A stretch of DNA of 64,000 nt from Actinomadura oligospora ATCC 43269 (GTDB lineage Bacteria; Actinomycetota; Actinomycetes; Streptosporangiales; Streptosporangiaceae): NCBI RefSeq assembly GCF_000518265.1, contig NZ_KI912410.1:1-64000 (forward strand), in the 5' to 3' direction. The notes under the pieces were generated by a model that had not been told where the DNA came from, made no database searches, and worked only from the letters and a program-made list of their open reading frames with translations. Position 1 is the first letter of the stretch. Every line of letters begins with the position of its first letter. Made by a program: the position numbers and the translations under genes. Positions 19,230 through 27,828 of the stretch are shown here, piece after piece.

Positions 19230-19757
19230 TCATGGCTCGGTGCTGAGGGCGTACAGCAGGGCGGCGACCGACGAGCCGCTCGTGATCTCCCACTGGGCGA
19301 TCAGCGAGGGGACGTCCGCGAGCGGCAGCCACTCGATGCGCTCCGACTCCCATCCCTCGGTCGGCGGGCCGATGTGCGTCGCGCCGTCCGCGCGGAAGAC
19401 GTGGTGGGCGCTGTCGCTGATGCCCGGCGACGGGTGGACGGTCATGAGCGGGCGCAGGAGGCCGTCCGGCCGCCACCCCGTCTCCTCCTCGCACTCCCGC
19501 GCGGCGGCGGCCGACGCGGTCTCGCCGTCCTCGATCCGTCCCATCGGGATCTCCCAGCCCCACGCGTCGGGGATGAAACGGTGCCGCCACATCAGCAGGA
19601 CGCGCCGCCGCTCGTCGACCACCACGACCCCCGCGCTGGGCCGCGTCCGGATCAGCCGGTGGTCCAGCGTCCTGCCTCCGGCGTCCACCTCGGCGATCCG
19701 GATGTCCAGCCAGCCGTCCCGGTACAACTGCTCCTCGGACTTCACGGTCCAGCGCAC
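19230..19757 (-). CDS. NUDIX hydrolase (ADP-ribose pyrophosphatase-like)
   Basis: 175 residues with a complete Nudix box: Gly-Arg-Ile-Glu-Asp-Gly-Glu, then seven residues and RECEEETGW, satisfying Gx5Ex7REUxEExGU. The preceding WEIPMGRI resembles ADP-ribose pyrophosphatases, so hydrolysis of a nucleoside diphosphate derivative is likely. GTG start after GGGAG. The reader should not link it to the second NUDIX gene at 32 kb, which has a different context. Confidence 0.88.
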   Translation of the reverse strand: MRWTVKSEEQLYRDGWLDIRIAEVDAGGRTLDHRLIRTRPSAGVVVVDERRRVLLMWRHRFIPDAWGWEIPMGRIEDGETASAAAARECEEETGWRPDGLLRPLMTVHPSPGISDSAHHVFRADGATHIGPPTEGWESERIEWLPLADVPSLIAQWEITSGSSVAALLYALSTEP

Positions 19758-19796
19758 GCGGGCTCCCAGGTGATCGACATCAGGCCGCCGCCCACG

Positions 19797-20531
19797 CTAG
19801 ACGAGCGAACGCAGGAAGGTCTCAAGTCGTTCGGCGAAGCCCTCCGCCGCGGCGACGAAGTGACCGGCGCCCGGATGCACGCCGCGTTCGCCGTCGAGCG
19901 CGTCCGCGAGAGCGTCGCAGATCCGTTCGAGCGCGGACGTGTGGCCTCCGGACGCGACGAGCACCGGCACACCGGCGTCCCGGATCACGTCGAGTCGGGG
20001 GCGCGCCTCGCTGGTCAGCCGGGAACCGTGCGCCCGCCGGACCCCGGCGACCACGGACTCGGGGAGCGGGCCGTCCCCGACGGGGGCTCCCGCGAGGCGG
20101 AGGAACTCGCGCAGCTCGTCCGGGTCCGTGCCCATGCCGTGGGTGAGGACCGCGTCGCCGATGCGTTCGAGCCGCGCCACCTCGGGATCGTCAGGGACGA
20201 GGTGGTTGAGCGGCGGCTCGATCAGGGTGAGCGAGCGCACGCCGTCCGGCGCGGCGGCGGTCGCGATCAACGTCCCGAGGACGCCGTAGGAGTGGGCCAC
20301 GACGTGTGGCCGTCCGACGAGCAGCGGCGCCAGGTCTCCGGCGTCCACCTCGAAGTCCTGTCGCTTCTGGGATGGTGGACTCGGCGGATAGCCACGGCGG
20401 TGGACGTATCCCAACGTCCACCTGGCGGCCAGCGGAGCCAAGGCGCCCCACGTGGTCCTCGGGCCCGCCCCACCATGCACGAGCAGGACGTCCGGCCCAG
20501 AGCCATCGCGTACCACCACGATCTCGCCCAC
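19797..20531 (-). CDS. Alpha/beta hydrolase
   Basis: 244 residues with the oxyanion region LVHGGAGPRTTW, nucleophile elbow AHSYGVL near residue 80 and catalytic His in GAGHFVAAAEGF. Short lid region. Cytosolic, no signal peptide. It stands alone, 39 bases from the NUDIX gene start. Substrate cannot be predicted. Confidence 0.82.
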   Translation of the reverse strand: MGEIVVVRDGSGPDVLLVHGGAGPRTTWGALAPLAARWTLGYVHRRGYPPSPPSQKRQDFEVDAGDLAPLLVGRPHVVAHSYGVLGTLIATAAAPDGVRSLTLIEPPLNHLVPDDPEVARLERIGDAVLTHGMGTDPDELREFLRLAGAPVGDGPLPESVVAGVRRAHGSRLTSEARPRLDVIRDAGVPVLVASGGHTSALERICDALADALDGERGVHPGAGHFVAAAEGFAERLETFLRSLV

Positions 20532-20611
20532 AAGCCGAGAATAGCCACGCCCTCACGCGTCCGCGCGGGGGTCGGCGTTGCCCCGCCGCCGACCCTCGCC
20601 CCCGGCAGTCG

Positions 20612-21625
20612 TCAGGGGAGGGTGGGGATCTCCGGGTTGCCATCGGTCCAGCCGGAGCGGAGGTACAGCACCTTGTCGAACTGGCCGGGGACGCCCGGAA
20701 CGGTGCGCGACGTGCTCAGCACGAGCGAGGAGTCCGGGTCGATGATCACGGTGTCGGTGATGCCGCGCCGGCCCCGCACCTCCAGCGCGATCCCCTTGCG
20801 TCCGCGCTCGTCGGTGACCTGGCCCCTGGTGCTGACCCCGGGCATGGTGGCGAGCATCCGGTAGGCGGCGGCACGCACCTTCGGCGGTGCGGGGACGAAG
20901 CTGAGCAGGTCGGGCACGCAGTACTTCACAACCTCGTCCGCGGTCCGGCCCGCCGTGGGGTGGTTGCGCAGGACGGCCCGACTCAGAGCGTCCCTCAGCT
21001 TGCCGGGGTCGTCCGGCAGCGCCTGGACCTGCTTGAACGTCATCGCACTGCCGCAGACCAGGAACGTCTTCGTCGTGGTGTCCTTGTCGAGCGTGGGGGA
21101 GATCGGGCTCGGGTCGGGCGAACCGTCCCGCCGGAACGCGGGCGCGTCCCTGGCGGTCATGGGCACGGCGCCGAGTCCCCGGTATCCCGTCCAGGAGCGG
21201 CCGTCCGGCAGGCTCCACTGGCCGACCAGCTGCCGTCCGAGCGTCCAGTAGTCCTTCTGCTCGTTCCGGAAGGCGCGCGACTGGATCCTCAGGACGTGCC
21301 AGTACCTGCCGGTGGCCGGTGCGCCCTCGGCGTGCTCGGCGGCGATGAGCAGCACGGTCTTCGCCGACATCGGCTGTGTGGCCGTCCCGTGGTCGGGTGC
21401 GCGCGGGGACGTCCCGGACGACAGGACGACCGCCCCCGCGACGGCGGCGGCGGTGGCGGTCAGGCCGAGGCCGCTCCACAGGGCGGGACGCCGCCAGGCG
21501 CGTCGCGCCGGGAGCTCAGGCTCGCGCATCCCGTTGAGGAGGCGGTGGCGGACGGCGTCCTCGCTCTGCTGCGTGGGCGGCTCGTCCAGCATCGTGGCGA
21601 TCATCTGGAGCTCGTCCATGGTCAC
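20612..21625 (-). CDS. CU044_5270-type membrane protein paired with ECF sigma factor
   Basis: About 337 residues: cytoplasmic N-terminus (1-50), one transmembrane helix near 52-70 (ALWSGLGLTATAAAVAGAV) and an extracytoplasmic domain with two cysteines (FLVCGSAM, VKYCVPD). This resembles the actinobacterial CU044_5270 family, usually encoded next to ECF sigma factors. GTG 21625 overlaps the sigma gene by GTGA; ATG 21619, eight bases after AGAGGA, is an alternative start. A sigma-regulating role is inferred from position only. Confidence 0.8.
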   Translation of the reverse strand: MTMDELQMIATMLDEPPTQQSEDAVRHRLLNGMREPELPARRAWRRPALWSGLGLTATAAAVAGAVVLSSGTSPRAPDHGTATQPMSAKTVLLIAAEHAEGAPATGRYWHVLRIQSRAFRNEQKDYWTLGRQLVGQWSLPDGRSWTGYRGLGAVPMTARDAPAFRRDGSPDPSPISPTLDKDTTTKTFLVCGSAMTFKQVQALPDDPGKLRDALSRAVLRNHPTAGRTADEVVKYCVPDLLSFVPAPPKVRAAAYRMLATMPGVSTRGQVTDERGRKGIALEVRGRRGITDTVIIDPDSSLVLSTSRTVPGVPGQFDKVLYLRSGWTDGNPEIPTLP

Positions 21626-22194
21626 AGTCCTCTCGAGTGGGCGGGGAGTGCGGCGCGCAGCCTCATGCGCGCCCGGCTCAGGCGGGAGCCGACGGTGCCG
21701 TACGGGATGCCGAGGACCTCGGCGATCTCCTCGTTGGAAAGCTGGGCGAGGGCCTTGAGCAGGACGACGTCGCGGTCCTTGCGGGACAGCGCGGCGAGCG
21801 CGCGGGCCAGCTCCGGCTGGAGCCGTTCGGCGGACACCGAGGCCGCGACCCGGTCGTCGTGTCCGCCGGGGTGGGGGTCCGCGCCGACCTGGGCGAACGC
21901 CTGGTAGCGGCGGGTCTCGGCGCGGCGGTGCTGGGCGATGAGGTTGGTCGCGATGCCGAACAGCCAGGGCCGGACGGACCCGCGGGACGGGTCGAACGCG
22001 GCGCGGCGGCGGAACGCGGCGAGGAAGGTATCGGCCACGACGTCCTCGGCCGTCTGCGGTCCGAGGCGTCCGGCGACGTAGCGGTGGACGTCGGCGTAGT
22101 GCCGGTCGTAGACGGCGGTGAAGCGGTCGCGGTCGCGGACGGACGCGGCGAGCAGCTCCGCGTCCGTCGAGGCCGTTTCGGGTGGGGCGGTCAC
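21622..22194 (-). CDS. ECF-type RNA polymerase sigma factor
   Basis: 190 residues. Region 2 (YDRHYADVHRYVAGRLG...DVVADTFLAAFRRR) and region 4 (LSNEEIAEVLGIPYGTVGSRLSRAR) are both clear, with nothing between, as in ECF factors. GTG 22194 lies just after GGCGGAG; the upstream extension is not coding-like. Coupled to the following membrane protein by a four-base overlap, indicating a sigma/regulator pair. Confidence 0.92.
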   Translation of the reverse strand: MTAPPETASTDAELLAASVRDRDRFTAVYDRHYADVHRYVAGRLGPQTAEDVVADTFLAAFRRRAAFDPSRGSVRPWLFGIATNLIAQHRRAETRRYQAFAQVGADPHPGGHDDRVAASVSAERLQPELARALAALSRKDRDVVLLKALAQLSNEEIAEVLGIPYGTVGSRLSRARMRLRAALPAHSRGL

Positions 22195-22321
22195 GTCTCC
22201 GCCCCTTCCATGGGGTCCGGCATGGGCACCTCCGAGAGGATGATCGTCACCTCTACTCCGCTCGCCCCCGGAATCACGTTCACGCGCCCGCGGCTCCGTC
22301 GATGATGCGGGCCCGGCGCGC

Positions 22322-22356
22322 ACAAGAAACGCCCCGCCGGTGAACCAGCGGGGCGT
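22322..22356 (-). terminator. Rho-independent terminator of the downstream-reading lipoprotein gene
   Basis: Read on the minus strand, ACGCCCCGC pairs with GCGGGGCGT and is followed by TTTCTTG. Lies 130 bases after the lipoprotein stop at 22486 and upstream of the sigma factor. Confidence 0.75.
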
Positions 22357-22485
22357 GGCTGTGAGGGGGCGGGCGTCACCTGCCCGGAAACGCGCACCGC
22401 CCGCGCGCCCGGGACCCGGAAGCCGGATCCCGCAGGCGGTCGCGGGCGTGTGCGTGTGCGTATGTGTGCGCGGGTGCGCTCGGTG

Positions 22486-22998
22486 TTACTGGGTTTCCTG
22501 GATCTTGGTGGCGTTCCCACCGGAGAAGCTGACGGTGACGTTGTGCGGGGACGCCTGCATCCAGTCCTCGATGCCGTTGAGGCTGCAGCGCATGTTGGGC
22601 CCGGAGCCGGTGCCGTCCGGGCAGGTGCCGCTCGCGACGACCAGGACGGTGTCCTGGGTGGTGAAGAAGGCGGTGTCGCCGACGGTGTACTTGCCGGAGG
22701 CCAGGTAGCGCAGCCGTCCCCACTTGGACTTGACCGGGCAGGCGCCCTCGCGGATCGGCGACACGTTCGGGTCGCAGGGGCGCGCCGAGGGGCTCGGGTC
22801 GGAGCCGTCGGAGTCGCCGCCGGGGCTGGACGCCTTGCCGGACGGGGCGGACGCGTGGCCCGGGGCGGTGCTGTCGCTCGGCGCGGGCGCGGCGGTGGAG
22901 GGGCCCGACGCCGACGTCTTGCCGTTGACGTTGAAGTTGCAGGCCGTCAGGCTGAGCGCCAGCACCGCGGTCACACCGGAGAGCAGGATCTTGCGCAT
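22486..22998 (-). CDS. Small Ser/Pro/Gly-rich lipoprotein
   Basis: 170 residues starting at ATG 22998, with GGGAG seven bases upstream. Lipobox SLTAC at residues 16-20, then a Ser/Pro/Gly/Asp-rich linker to about residue 70, then a small globular domain with cysteines (RPCDPN, GACPV, GTCPDG, MRCSLN) that may form two disulfides. Exported and anchored. No family recognised. Confidence 0.75.
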   Translation of the reverse strand: MRKILLSGVTAVLALSLTACNFNVNGKTSASGPSTAAPAPSDSTAPGHASAPSGKASSPGGDSDGSDPSPSARPCDPNVSPIREGACPVKSKWGRLRYLASGKYTVGDTAFFTTQDTVLVVASGTCPDGTGSGPNMRCSLNGIEDWMQASPHNVTVSFSGGNATKIQETQ

Positions 22999-23210
22999 GG
23001 GGGGAGCTCCCAACCTCGGGGCGCGATCTCCGTGACCGCGCTGTGTGGGGTGTGATGCGGCCACCGTCCCGGGGGTTGGTGCGACCCGACGTGATCAATC
23101 CGACCCGCTCCGCGCCGAACCCGGGCCCCGAACCGGGCGTCTGGATCTCCCGAGAGCACGAAGAAGTTCACGCCTCCGAGAACAAATCGCAGGGGCATGC
23201 CTCCGTGGCG

Positions 23211-24476
23211 TCAGGCCCCACCGGTGATGGCCTGGATCTCCTGCTGGATGATCTCCTGGAACGGCACGCCGTCGCAGTTGGCGAGGATGACCCCGACCCA
23301 TCCGGTGTCGGGGTAGATGGTCCAGTTGGCCGCGCTGCCGGGGTTGACCCCGGCGCGGTGGACCACCCACTGTCCGTTGACGAGGCTGACCGGCACCCCG
23401 TAGGCCCCGAACGAAGCGCCCGCGGGGGCCGTCCCGGCGGCCAGGCCGCCTCCGCCTCCGCCTCCTTGGGGAGCGTGAGGGATCTTGGGTCCGGTGAACA
23501 GCTCGGCGTAGTGCCGGTCCAGCAGCGTGCCGTCGGCGAGCGCCCCCGCGAACTTGACCAGGTCCGGCGCGGTGGCGAAGCCCCCGTCCCCGGGTGCGTC
23601 GATGAAGGCGCGGCCGGGGTTCTTGCCCAACTGCCACGGGTCCGAGCTGCCCTTGTCCAGGTTGCGGACGGCGTCGATCTGGCTGCCGTCGGCCTGCCGC
23701 ATGTACGAGTGCGCGATGTGTTCGTCGGTGAGCCACTGCGGCCTGGTGTAGAACGCCGTCCCGGTCATGCCACAGCGTCCGAAGATGTTCTCCTGGACGT
23801 AGTCCCAGTACTTGGTCCCGGTGACGGCCTCCACGATCAGCGCGGGGATGGCGACCTCGGCACCCGCGTGGTCGGTGGGAGTGCCAGGGGAAGCCACCAG
23901 ATTCGCCTGCCGAGCCCACTGCTCACAGAATTCGTGCACCTCGTCCCGACTCTGGAAGACGCGCTGCAGATCCTCGTCCGGGCTGTTCAGTCCAGACGTG
24001 CCGCTGAGCAGGTGATGGATCGTCACCTGCTCGGCGATCTCCTTAGCGAAGCCCGTCAGGTGAGCGCCCACCGTGTCCGAAAGCCTTAGCTTGCCCTGCT
24101 GCGCCAGCTGCAGGATGGCCACCGGACCGAACGGCTTGCCCGCCGAACTGAGGTTGAACGCGATGCCCGCGTGGTTGCGGATCCCCTTCTCCCTGTCGGC
24201 CATTCCGTAGCTGCGCGACAGCACCGTCTGCCCCCGGTGCGCCAACATCACCACACCGGAGAACTTGCCCTCGGCCGCCAGCCCCGCCACGTACCGGTCA
24301 TAGGCCCCGCCGGGCCGAGCGTCCGCCGGAATCCCCTCGGTATCAGTCGGCACCGTCTCGGCACGAGCGCTCCCAACACCCACGAGCGGCGCACCGGCCA
24401 CCGCCACACCAGCCGCCAGCCCACCCCACCCCAGCAACCTCCGCCGCCCAATACCCCCAACGGAACCCGAGTCCAT
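23211..24476 (-). CDS. Secreted serine beta-lactamase/esterase-like protein with altered Tyr motif
   Basis: 421 residues. The N-terminus has a twin-arginine-like signal (RRRLLGW plus hydrophobic stretch, cleavage near SARA). The class C beta-lactamase/DD-peptidase fold shows SxxK in NLSSAGKPFG near residue 115 and an HxG-type third motif (VVHRAG). Where YxN is expected, aligned ungapped between PGT and IVEAVTG, it reads DHAGAEV, so the catalytic Tyr is replaced by His. ATG 24476 follows AGAAGGG. It may be a modified esterase or inactive binding protein. Confidence 0.82.
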   Translation of the reverse strand: MDSGSVGGIGRRRLLGWGGLAAGVAVAGAPLVGVGSARAETVPTDTEGIPADARPGGAYDRYVAGLAAEGKFSGVVMLAHRGQTVLSRSYGMADREKGIRNHAGIAFNLSSAGKPFGPVAILQLAQQGKLRLSDTVGAHLTGFAKEIAEQVTIHHLLSGTSGLNSPDEDLQRVFQSRDEVHEFCEQWARQANLVASPGTPTDHAGAEVAIPALIVEAVTGTKYWDYVQENIFGRCGMTGTAFYTRPQWLTDEHIAHSYMRQADGSQIDAVRNLDKGSSDPWQLGKNPGRAFIDAPGDGGFATAPDLVKFAGALADGTLLDRHYAELFTGPKIPHAPQGGGGGGGLAAGTAPAGASFGAYGVPVSLVNGQWVVHRAGVNPGSAANWTIYPDTGWVGVILANCDGVPFQEIIQQEIQAITGGA

Positions 24477-24714
24477 GACCACGCCCTTCTCCGATCGACC
24501 GTCCACACGCCACCGCTGAAACCCCCACTGAACCCGGCCCCCCGTTGCCCCGCCGTATGCGCTTTCCGATACACCCGCAATACACACCCACCACCCCCGC
24601 CCCCTCGGCCACACCCCGAACGCACGACAAACCGCCCCTGCGAACGCGGCTCAGCCAGCACGCGGAGAACCGGAGCCGCTGGGGTGGATGCCGGGCGTCG
24701 TTGGGGTTTGTTCG

Positions 24715-25197
24715 TTAGGGGTCGAGTTGTTGCCGTAGGCGGTTGACTATTCGTTGGGCGCCGCCCGTTGCGTGGACCATCCTGACCAGCAGGCGTCCGC
24801 CGGAGAAGCGCAGGCCGCCGCAACCGGCGAAGCGGGTGCCGTCGCCTTCCGGGGTCGCCGCCATGCCGCCGATGACCAGGCGGCTTTGCATCAGGCACCA
24901 GCCGGGCTTCAGGACGACCTCGAAGGCGCCTCGATTGCCGAGCAGGCCGACAGCCTTGGCCGTGAGCCGTTTCTCGGCCGGGTCGGGGGTGGCGGTGTCC
25001 CGGGCCACGATCCGGAAGGAGCGGACGTCCGCGATCAGCGCGGGGATGCTCGTCTCGACGTCGTCGACGTAGGTCCAGACCCGTTCGTAGGGGATGTCCA
25101 GGTGCTCCTCCGCGTACATGACGCCGGGGATCGAGGCGGCGAGGACGCGCATGCGCCGGACCGGGTCCAGCTCGGCGACTGGCCAGTGGGCGGTCAT
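24715..25197 (-). CDS. Uncharacterised protein coupled to ECF sigma factor
   Basis: 160 residues, no signal or membrane helix. Contains IPYERVWTYVDDVETSIPAL, reminiscent of the opening helix of SRPBCC lipid-binding proteins, and a later glycine/cysteine stretch (FAGCGGLRFSGG). ATG 25197 overlaps the sigma stop as ATGA. Translational coupling suggests a partner or first target of the sigma factor; function unknown. Confidence 0.7.
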   Translation of the reverse strand: MTAHWPVAELDPVRRMRVLAASIPGVMYAEEHLDIPYERVWTYVDDVETSIPALIADVRSFRIVARDTATPDPAEKRLTAKAVGLLGNRGAFEVVLKPGWCLMQSRLVIGGMAATPEGDGTRFAGCGGLRFSGGRLLVRMVHATGGAQRIVNRLRQQLDP

Positions 25198-25730
25198 GAC
25201 GTCCATGCCTTTCGGAAGGTGCTCTTGGCACGGCTCAGCCGGGACTTCGCCGTGCCCGGCGAGATCGTGAGCCGGTCGGCCGCGGTCTTCTCGTCCAGAC
25301 CTTCGATCTCGCGCAGGACGAGGATCGCCCGGTGCTCGGGCGACAGCCGGTCGAGGACGTCCCGGACGTCGGCCGCCAGTTCGGGGCTGCCGACATCCGG
25401 GATGACGTCGAGTTCGGTGGGGATCTGGCGTTGGTTACGGCGTGCGACGCGGACGGCCTCGCGCACCGTCGTCGTCCGCACCCAGCTGTAGAAGGCATCG
25501 GGATCGCGGACGTTGCGCAGGCCCTGGAACACGGCGAGCAGCGCCTCCTGCGCCGCGTCCGCCGAGTCCTGGAGCGCGATCGGGCCACAGAGCCTGGTGA
25601 CATACGGCGTCAGGACGTCCAGGAGATCGTTCACCGCCACCGCGTCGCCGCGCTGCGCCCGCCGGACGAGGTCGGCGGTGACGGCGAAGCGGTCGGGCGG
25701 GCCCGATGCCGTTGCGCCGGGTTCCGCCAC
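25194..25730 (-). CDS. ECF-type RNA polymerase sigma factor
   Basis: 178 residues from GTG 25730, chosen because GGGAGGGG lies eight bases upstream; a GTG at 25769 is an alternative. Region 2 (DSADAAQEALLAVFQGLRNV, DAFYSWVRTT) and region 4 (LSPEHRAILVLREIEGLDE, ISPGTAKSRLSRAK) are present. First gene of a two-gene unit with the uncharacterised 160-residue protein. Confidence 0.88.
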   Translation of the reverse strand: MAEPGATASGPPDRFAVTADLVRRAQRGDAVAVNDLLDVLTPYVTRLCGPIALQDSADAAQEALLAVFQGLRNVRDPDAFYSWVRTTTVREAVRVARRNQRQIPTELDVIPDVGSPELAADVRDVLDRLSPEHRAILVLREIEGLDEKTAADRLTISPGTAKSRLSRAKSTFRKAWTS

Positions 25731-25771
25731 CTGTCCCACCCCTCCCGTCCGTCGTGATGATCTGTCCACGA

Positions 25772-26716
25772 TTATGAGGACGCCACGCTCGCTCCCCGAG
25801 CGACGCTGAACGCCGGGGTCGCGCCTTGGGTGAAGAAGTCCCGCGCCTCGTCCGCGACGGCCTCCGGCCGCTCCTCGGGCAGCAGGTGCCCGCCTCCTTC
25901 GATCACCTTGACCCGCAGGTCGTCGGCATGGCTCGTCCCGTCGCCGACGACGCTCGGCGGGATGACGAGGTCACGTTCCCCGGCGAGGATCAGTGTCGGA
26001 ACCGTCAGCCGTGCGCGACGGTACCGGCCACGCGGGTGCCGCAGGATCTCGTGCACGACGTACTGGAAGTGGAACTGCTCCCCGGCCCGTGCCCGCGCCG
26101 GATCGCGGAAGACGTCGGCGTAGACGTCGAGGTCCTCGCGCTTCCACAGGGTGGCGTCGGCGGCCCAGTGGCGGAGCAGGAACCTGACGAACCGACGTCC
26201 GCGCAGGACGAGCCGTCCGATCGGCGGGTACTCGAGGAGCGCCGTGTGCCACATGCGCCACAGATTCGGCATGAGCTTGAGGTGCTCCGGCCACGGATGC
26301 GTCATGTTCACCGCGACGAACCGGCTGACGCGCTCCGGCGACTCGATGGCGAGGATGAAACCGACCCACGCGCCCCAGTCGTGGCCGATCACGCGCACGC
26401 GGTCGAGATCCAGCGCGTCGAGCAGCGCGATCACGTCGCGCGCGAGGCCGCCGCCGGTGTACCCGTCGCGGGGCGCGTCCGACCAGCCGAATCCGCGCAG
26501 GTCGACGGCGATGACCCGATGGTCGACGGCCAGCTGCGGGATCACATGCCGCCAGGCATACCAATGCTGCGGAAAACCGTGGAGCAACAGAACCGGCTCA
26601 CCGTCCCGAGGCCCCGCCTCCGCGACATGGAGCCGGACGCCGCGCTGCGGAAGATCGACGAACCGGTGGTCGACACCCGGCACGTCGGGCATGCCAGGCG
26701 TGGTGGTCGCGGTCAT
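25772..26716 (-). CDS. Alpha/beta hydrolase, epoxide hydrolase-like
   Basis: 314 residues. HGFPQHWYAWRHV provides the oxyanion hole (HGxP) and GHDWGAW the nucleophilic Asp, a pair typical of epoxide hydrolases and haloalkane dehalogenases. The catalytic His is in EGGGHLLPEERPE. ATG 26716 follows GGAGGT. Cytosolic. It borders the accessory region: the CRISPR leader begins about 170 bases upstream. Confidence 0.85.
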   Translation of the reverse strand: MTATTTPGMPDVPGVDHRFVDLPQRGVRLHVAEAGPRDGEPVLLLHGFPQHWYAWRHVIPQLAVDHRVIAVDLRGFGWSDAPRDGYTGGGLARDVIALLDALDLDRVRVIGHDWGAWVGFILAIESPERVSRFVAVNMTHPWPEHLKLMPNLWRMWHTALLEYPPIGRLVLRGRRFVRFLLRHWAADATLWKREDLDVYADVFRDPARARAGEQFHFQYVVHEILRHPRGRYRRARLTVPTLILAGERDLVIPPSVVGDGTSHADDLRVKVIEGGGHLLPEERPEAVADEARDFFTQGATPAFSVARGASVASS

Positions 26717-26881
26717 AGGAACCTCCAGGGAGGAAGTGATGTCGCCCGTGAAGAGGAAGCCACGAGCCCATCCGTTCCACGCGATCTCCACGATTTCCGA
26801 CAGGCAGCTGGCGGCGGCCCCCTGAGCAGCCAGCACCCGCCCCACCCGTGACGCGCCTCACGCCCGTCAGCGAACGAAACT

Positions 26882-27051
26882 CCTCCTGCAGCAGGTCCAT
26901 GTAGCCGCGTGGCCCGTATGCGCCCGGTGCCAAGTGGATCAGCCGGATTTCAGCGACATGCCGGGCCCGACAGCACAACCGACGGTTCGCTGAAGAATCC
27001 CCTTCCGGCGAAGCCACCTTCCACTCGCGCGCTTGCGCCTTTACCCTGGGG
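26882..27051 (+). promoter_or_regulatory. CRISPR leader, copy 1
   Basis: Gene-free DNA immediately before array 1, closely similar to 31251-31401 before array 2. Shared blocks include CCTCCTGCAG, GCCGGGCCCGAC, TTCGCTGAAGAATCC and TTTACCCTGGGG abutting the first repeat. The shared arrangement fixes transcription direction as rightward. Confidence 0.75.
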
Positions 27052-27220
27052 GTCCTCATAGCCCCTACGAGGGTTCGCAACGGCCAGCCGCAGCCACGTC
27101 TCCGCGAGCGCGTCCCGTCCTCATCGCCCCTATGAGGGTTCGCAACCGCACCGGCGGGCTCGCCGAGGATTGCGTGGCTCAGCAGGGTGGCGCTCGTCCT
27201 CTAGGGGCGAGGTTCGCGAC
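27052..27220 (+). CRISPR. CRISPR array 1 (three repeats, two spacers)
   Basis: Repeats at 27052-27081 and 27117-27146 are 30 bp, GTCCTCAT...GGTTCGCAAC, differing at two or three bases; a third, degenerate 25-bp copy ends the array at 27196-27220. Spacers are 35 and 49 bp. Same repeat family and leader as the array at 31.4 kb. The repeat centre CCCT-ACG-AGGG can form a short hairpin. No cas gene lies in the window, so the type is not assigned. Confidence 0.85.
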
Positions 27221-27291
27221 CGACTGTCGACTCCGTGTCGGCGGGTGGTTCGCCTGTCAGGAGTCAGTGGGCTGGGCAGAATGGGGGCGTG

Positions 27292-27828
27292 ATGGAGATG
27301 CGGCCCGCGATCCGCAGCGACGAGTTCCAGGTCAGGACTCTCGTTGATGCGCGTTGCGCGTGGCAGGAGGCCCGCGGCTTGGAGAGCTGGCGGCCTGCGC
27401 TGGAGCATATGGTGGCCCAGTGTGACAATCCGGACGGTGACGTGTGGGTGCTGGTCGATGACCAGGCCGGTGTCGTCGGGCAGATGCTCGTCCAGGACGT
27501 GGGGCCGCCGTGGGGGTGGACGGATGCCGAGCGCGCCGAACCGGCCCTCTACCTGTCGGGGTCGATCACCAGGCCCGAGATGCCGGGCAGGCTCGGGGAG
27601 ACGATGGCGCTGTGGACCGTCGACCGGGCTGCGAGGCTCGGGATCCCCTGGGTGCGGCGCCACTGCCAGGTTGAGGCGGTCGCCCGTTACAACCTCACGC
27701 AGGGGTTCGCGTTGGTGCGCGAGGAACAGCGCACCAACGCTCACTTGTGGATGATGGCCCGGCGGTCAGAGCGACTGGACCTTTCCGACCGCCTTAGAGG
27801 AAGGCCCGCGCTGCCGCGTCCAAGGTGA
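27292..27828 (+). CDS. GNAT-family N-acetyltransferase
   Basis: 178 residues. The acetyl-CoA-binding part is recognisable around LGETMALWTVDRAARLGIPWVRRHC, followed by the typical V-x-R-Y-N/GF-x-L segment (VARYNLTQGFALVREE). ATG 27292 is chosen; an in-frame GTG lies three bases earlier. It begins 72 bases after CRISPR array 1 and its 3' end overlaps the convergent asparagine-synthetase-like gene by 35 bases. It could acetylate the neighbouring peptide, but a general role is equally possible. Confidence 0.82.
   Translation: MEMRPAIRSDEFQVRTLVDARCAWQEARGLESWRPALEHMVAQCDNPDGDVWVLVDDQAGVVGQMLVQDVGPPWGWTDAERAEPALYLSGSITRPEMPGRLGETMALWTVDRAARLGIPWVRRHCQVEAVARYNLTQGFALVREEQRTNAHLWMMARRSERLDLSDRLRGRPALPRPR

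Noticed and set aside
26598..27080. Minus-strand open frame beginning inside CRISPR repeat 1 (starts MRTLVGAM)
   Set aside because: The start lies in the repeat and the same spurious peptide appears at other repeats; no ribosome site, and it covers the leader and the 5' end of a real gene.
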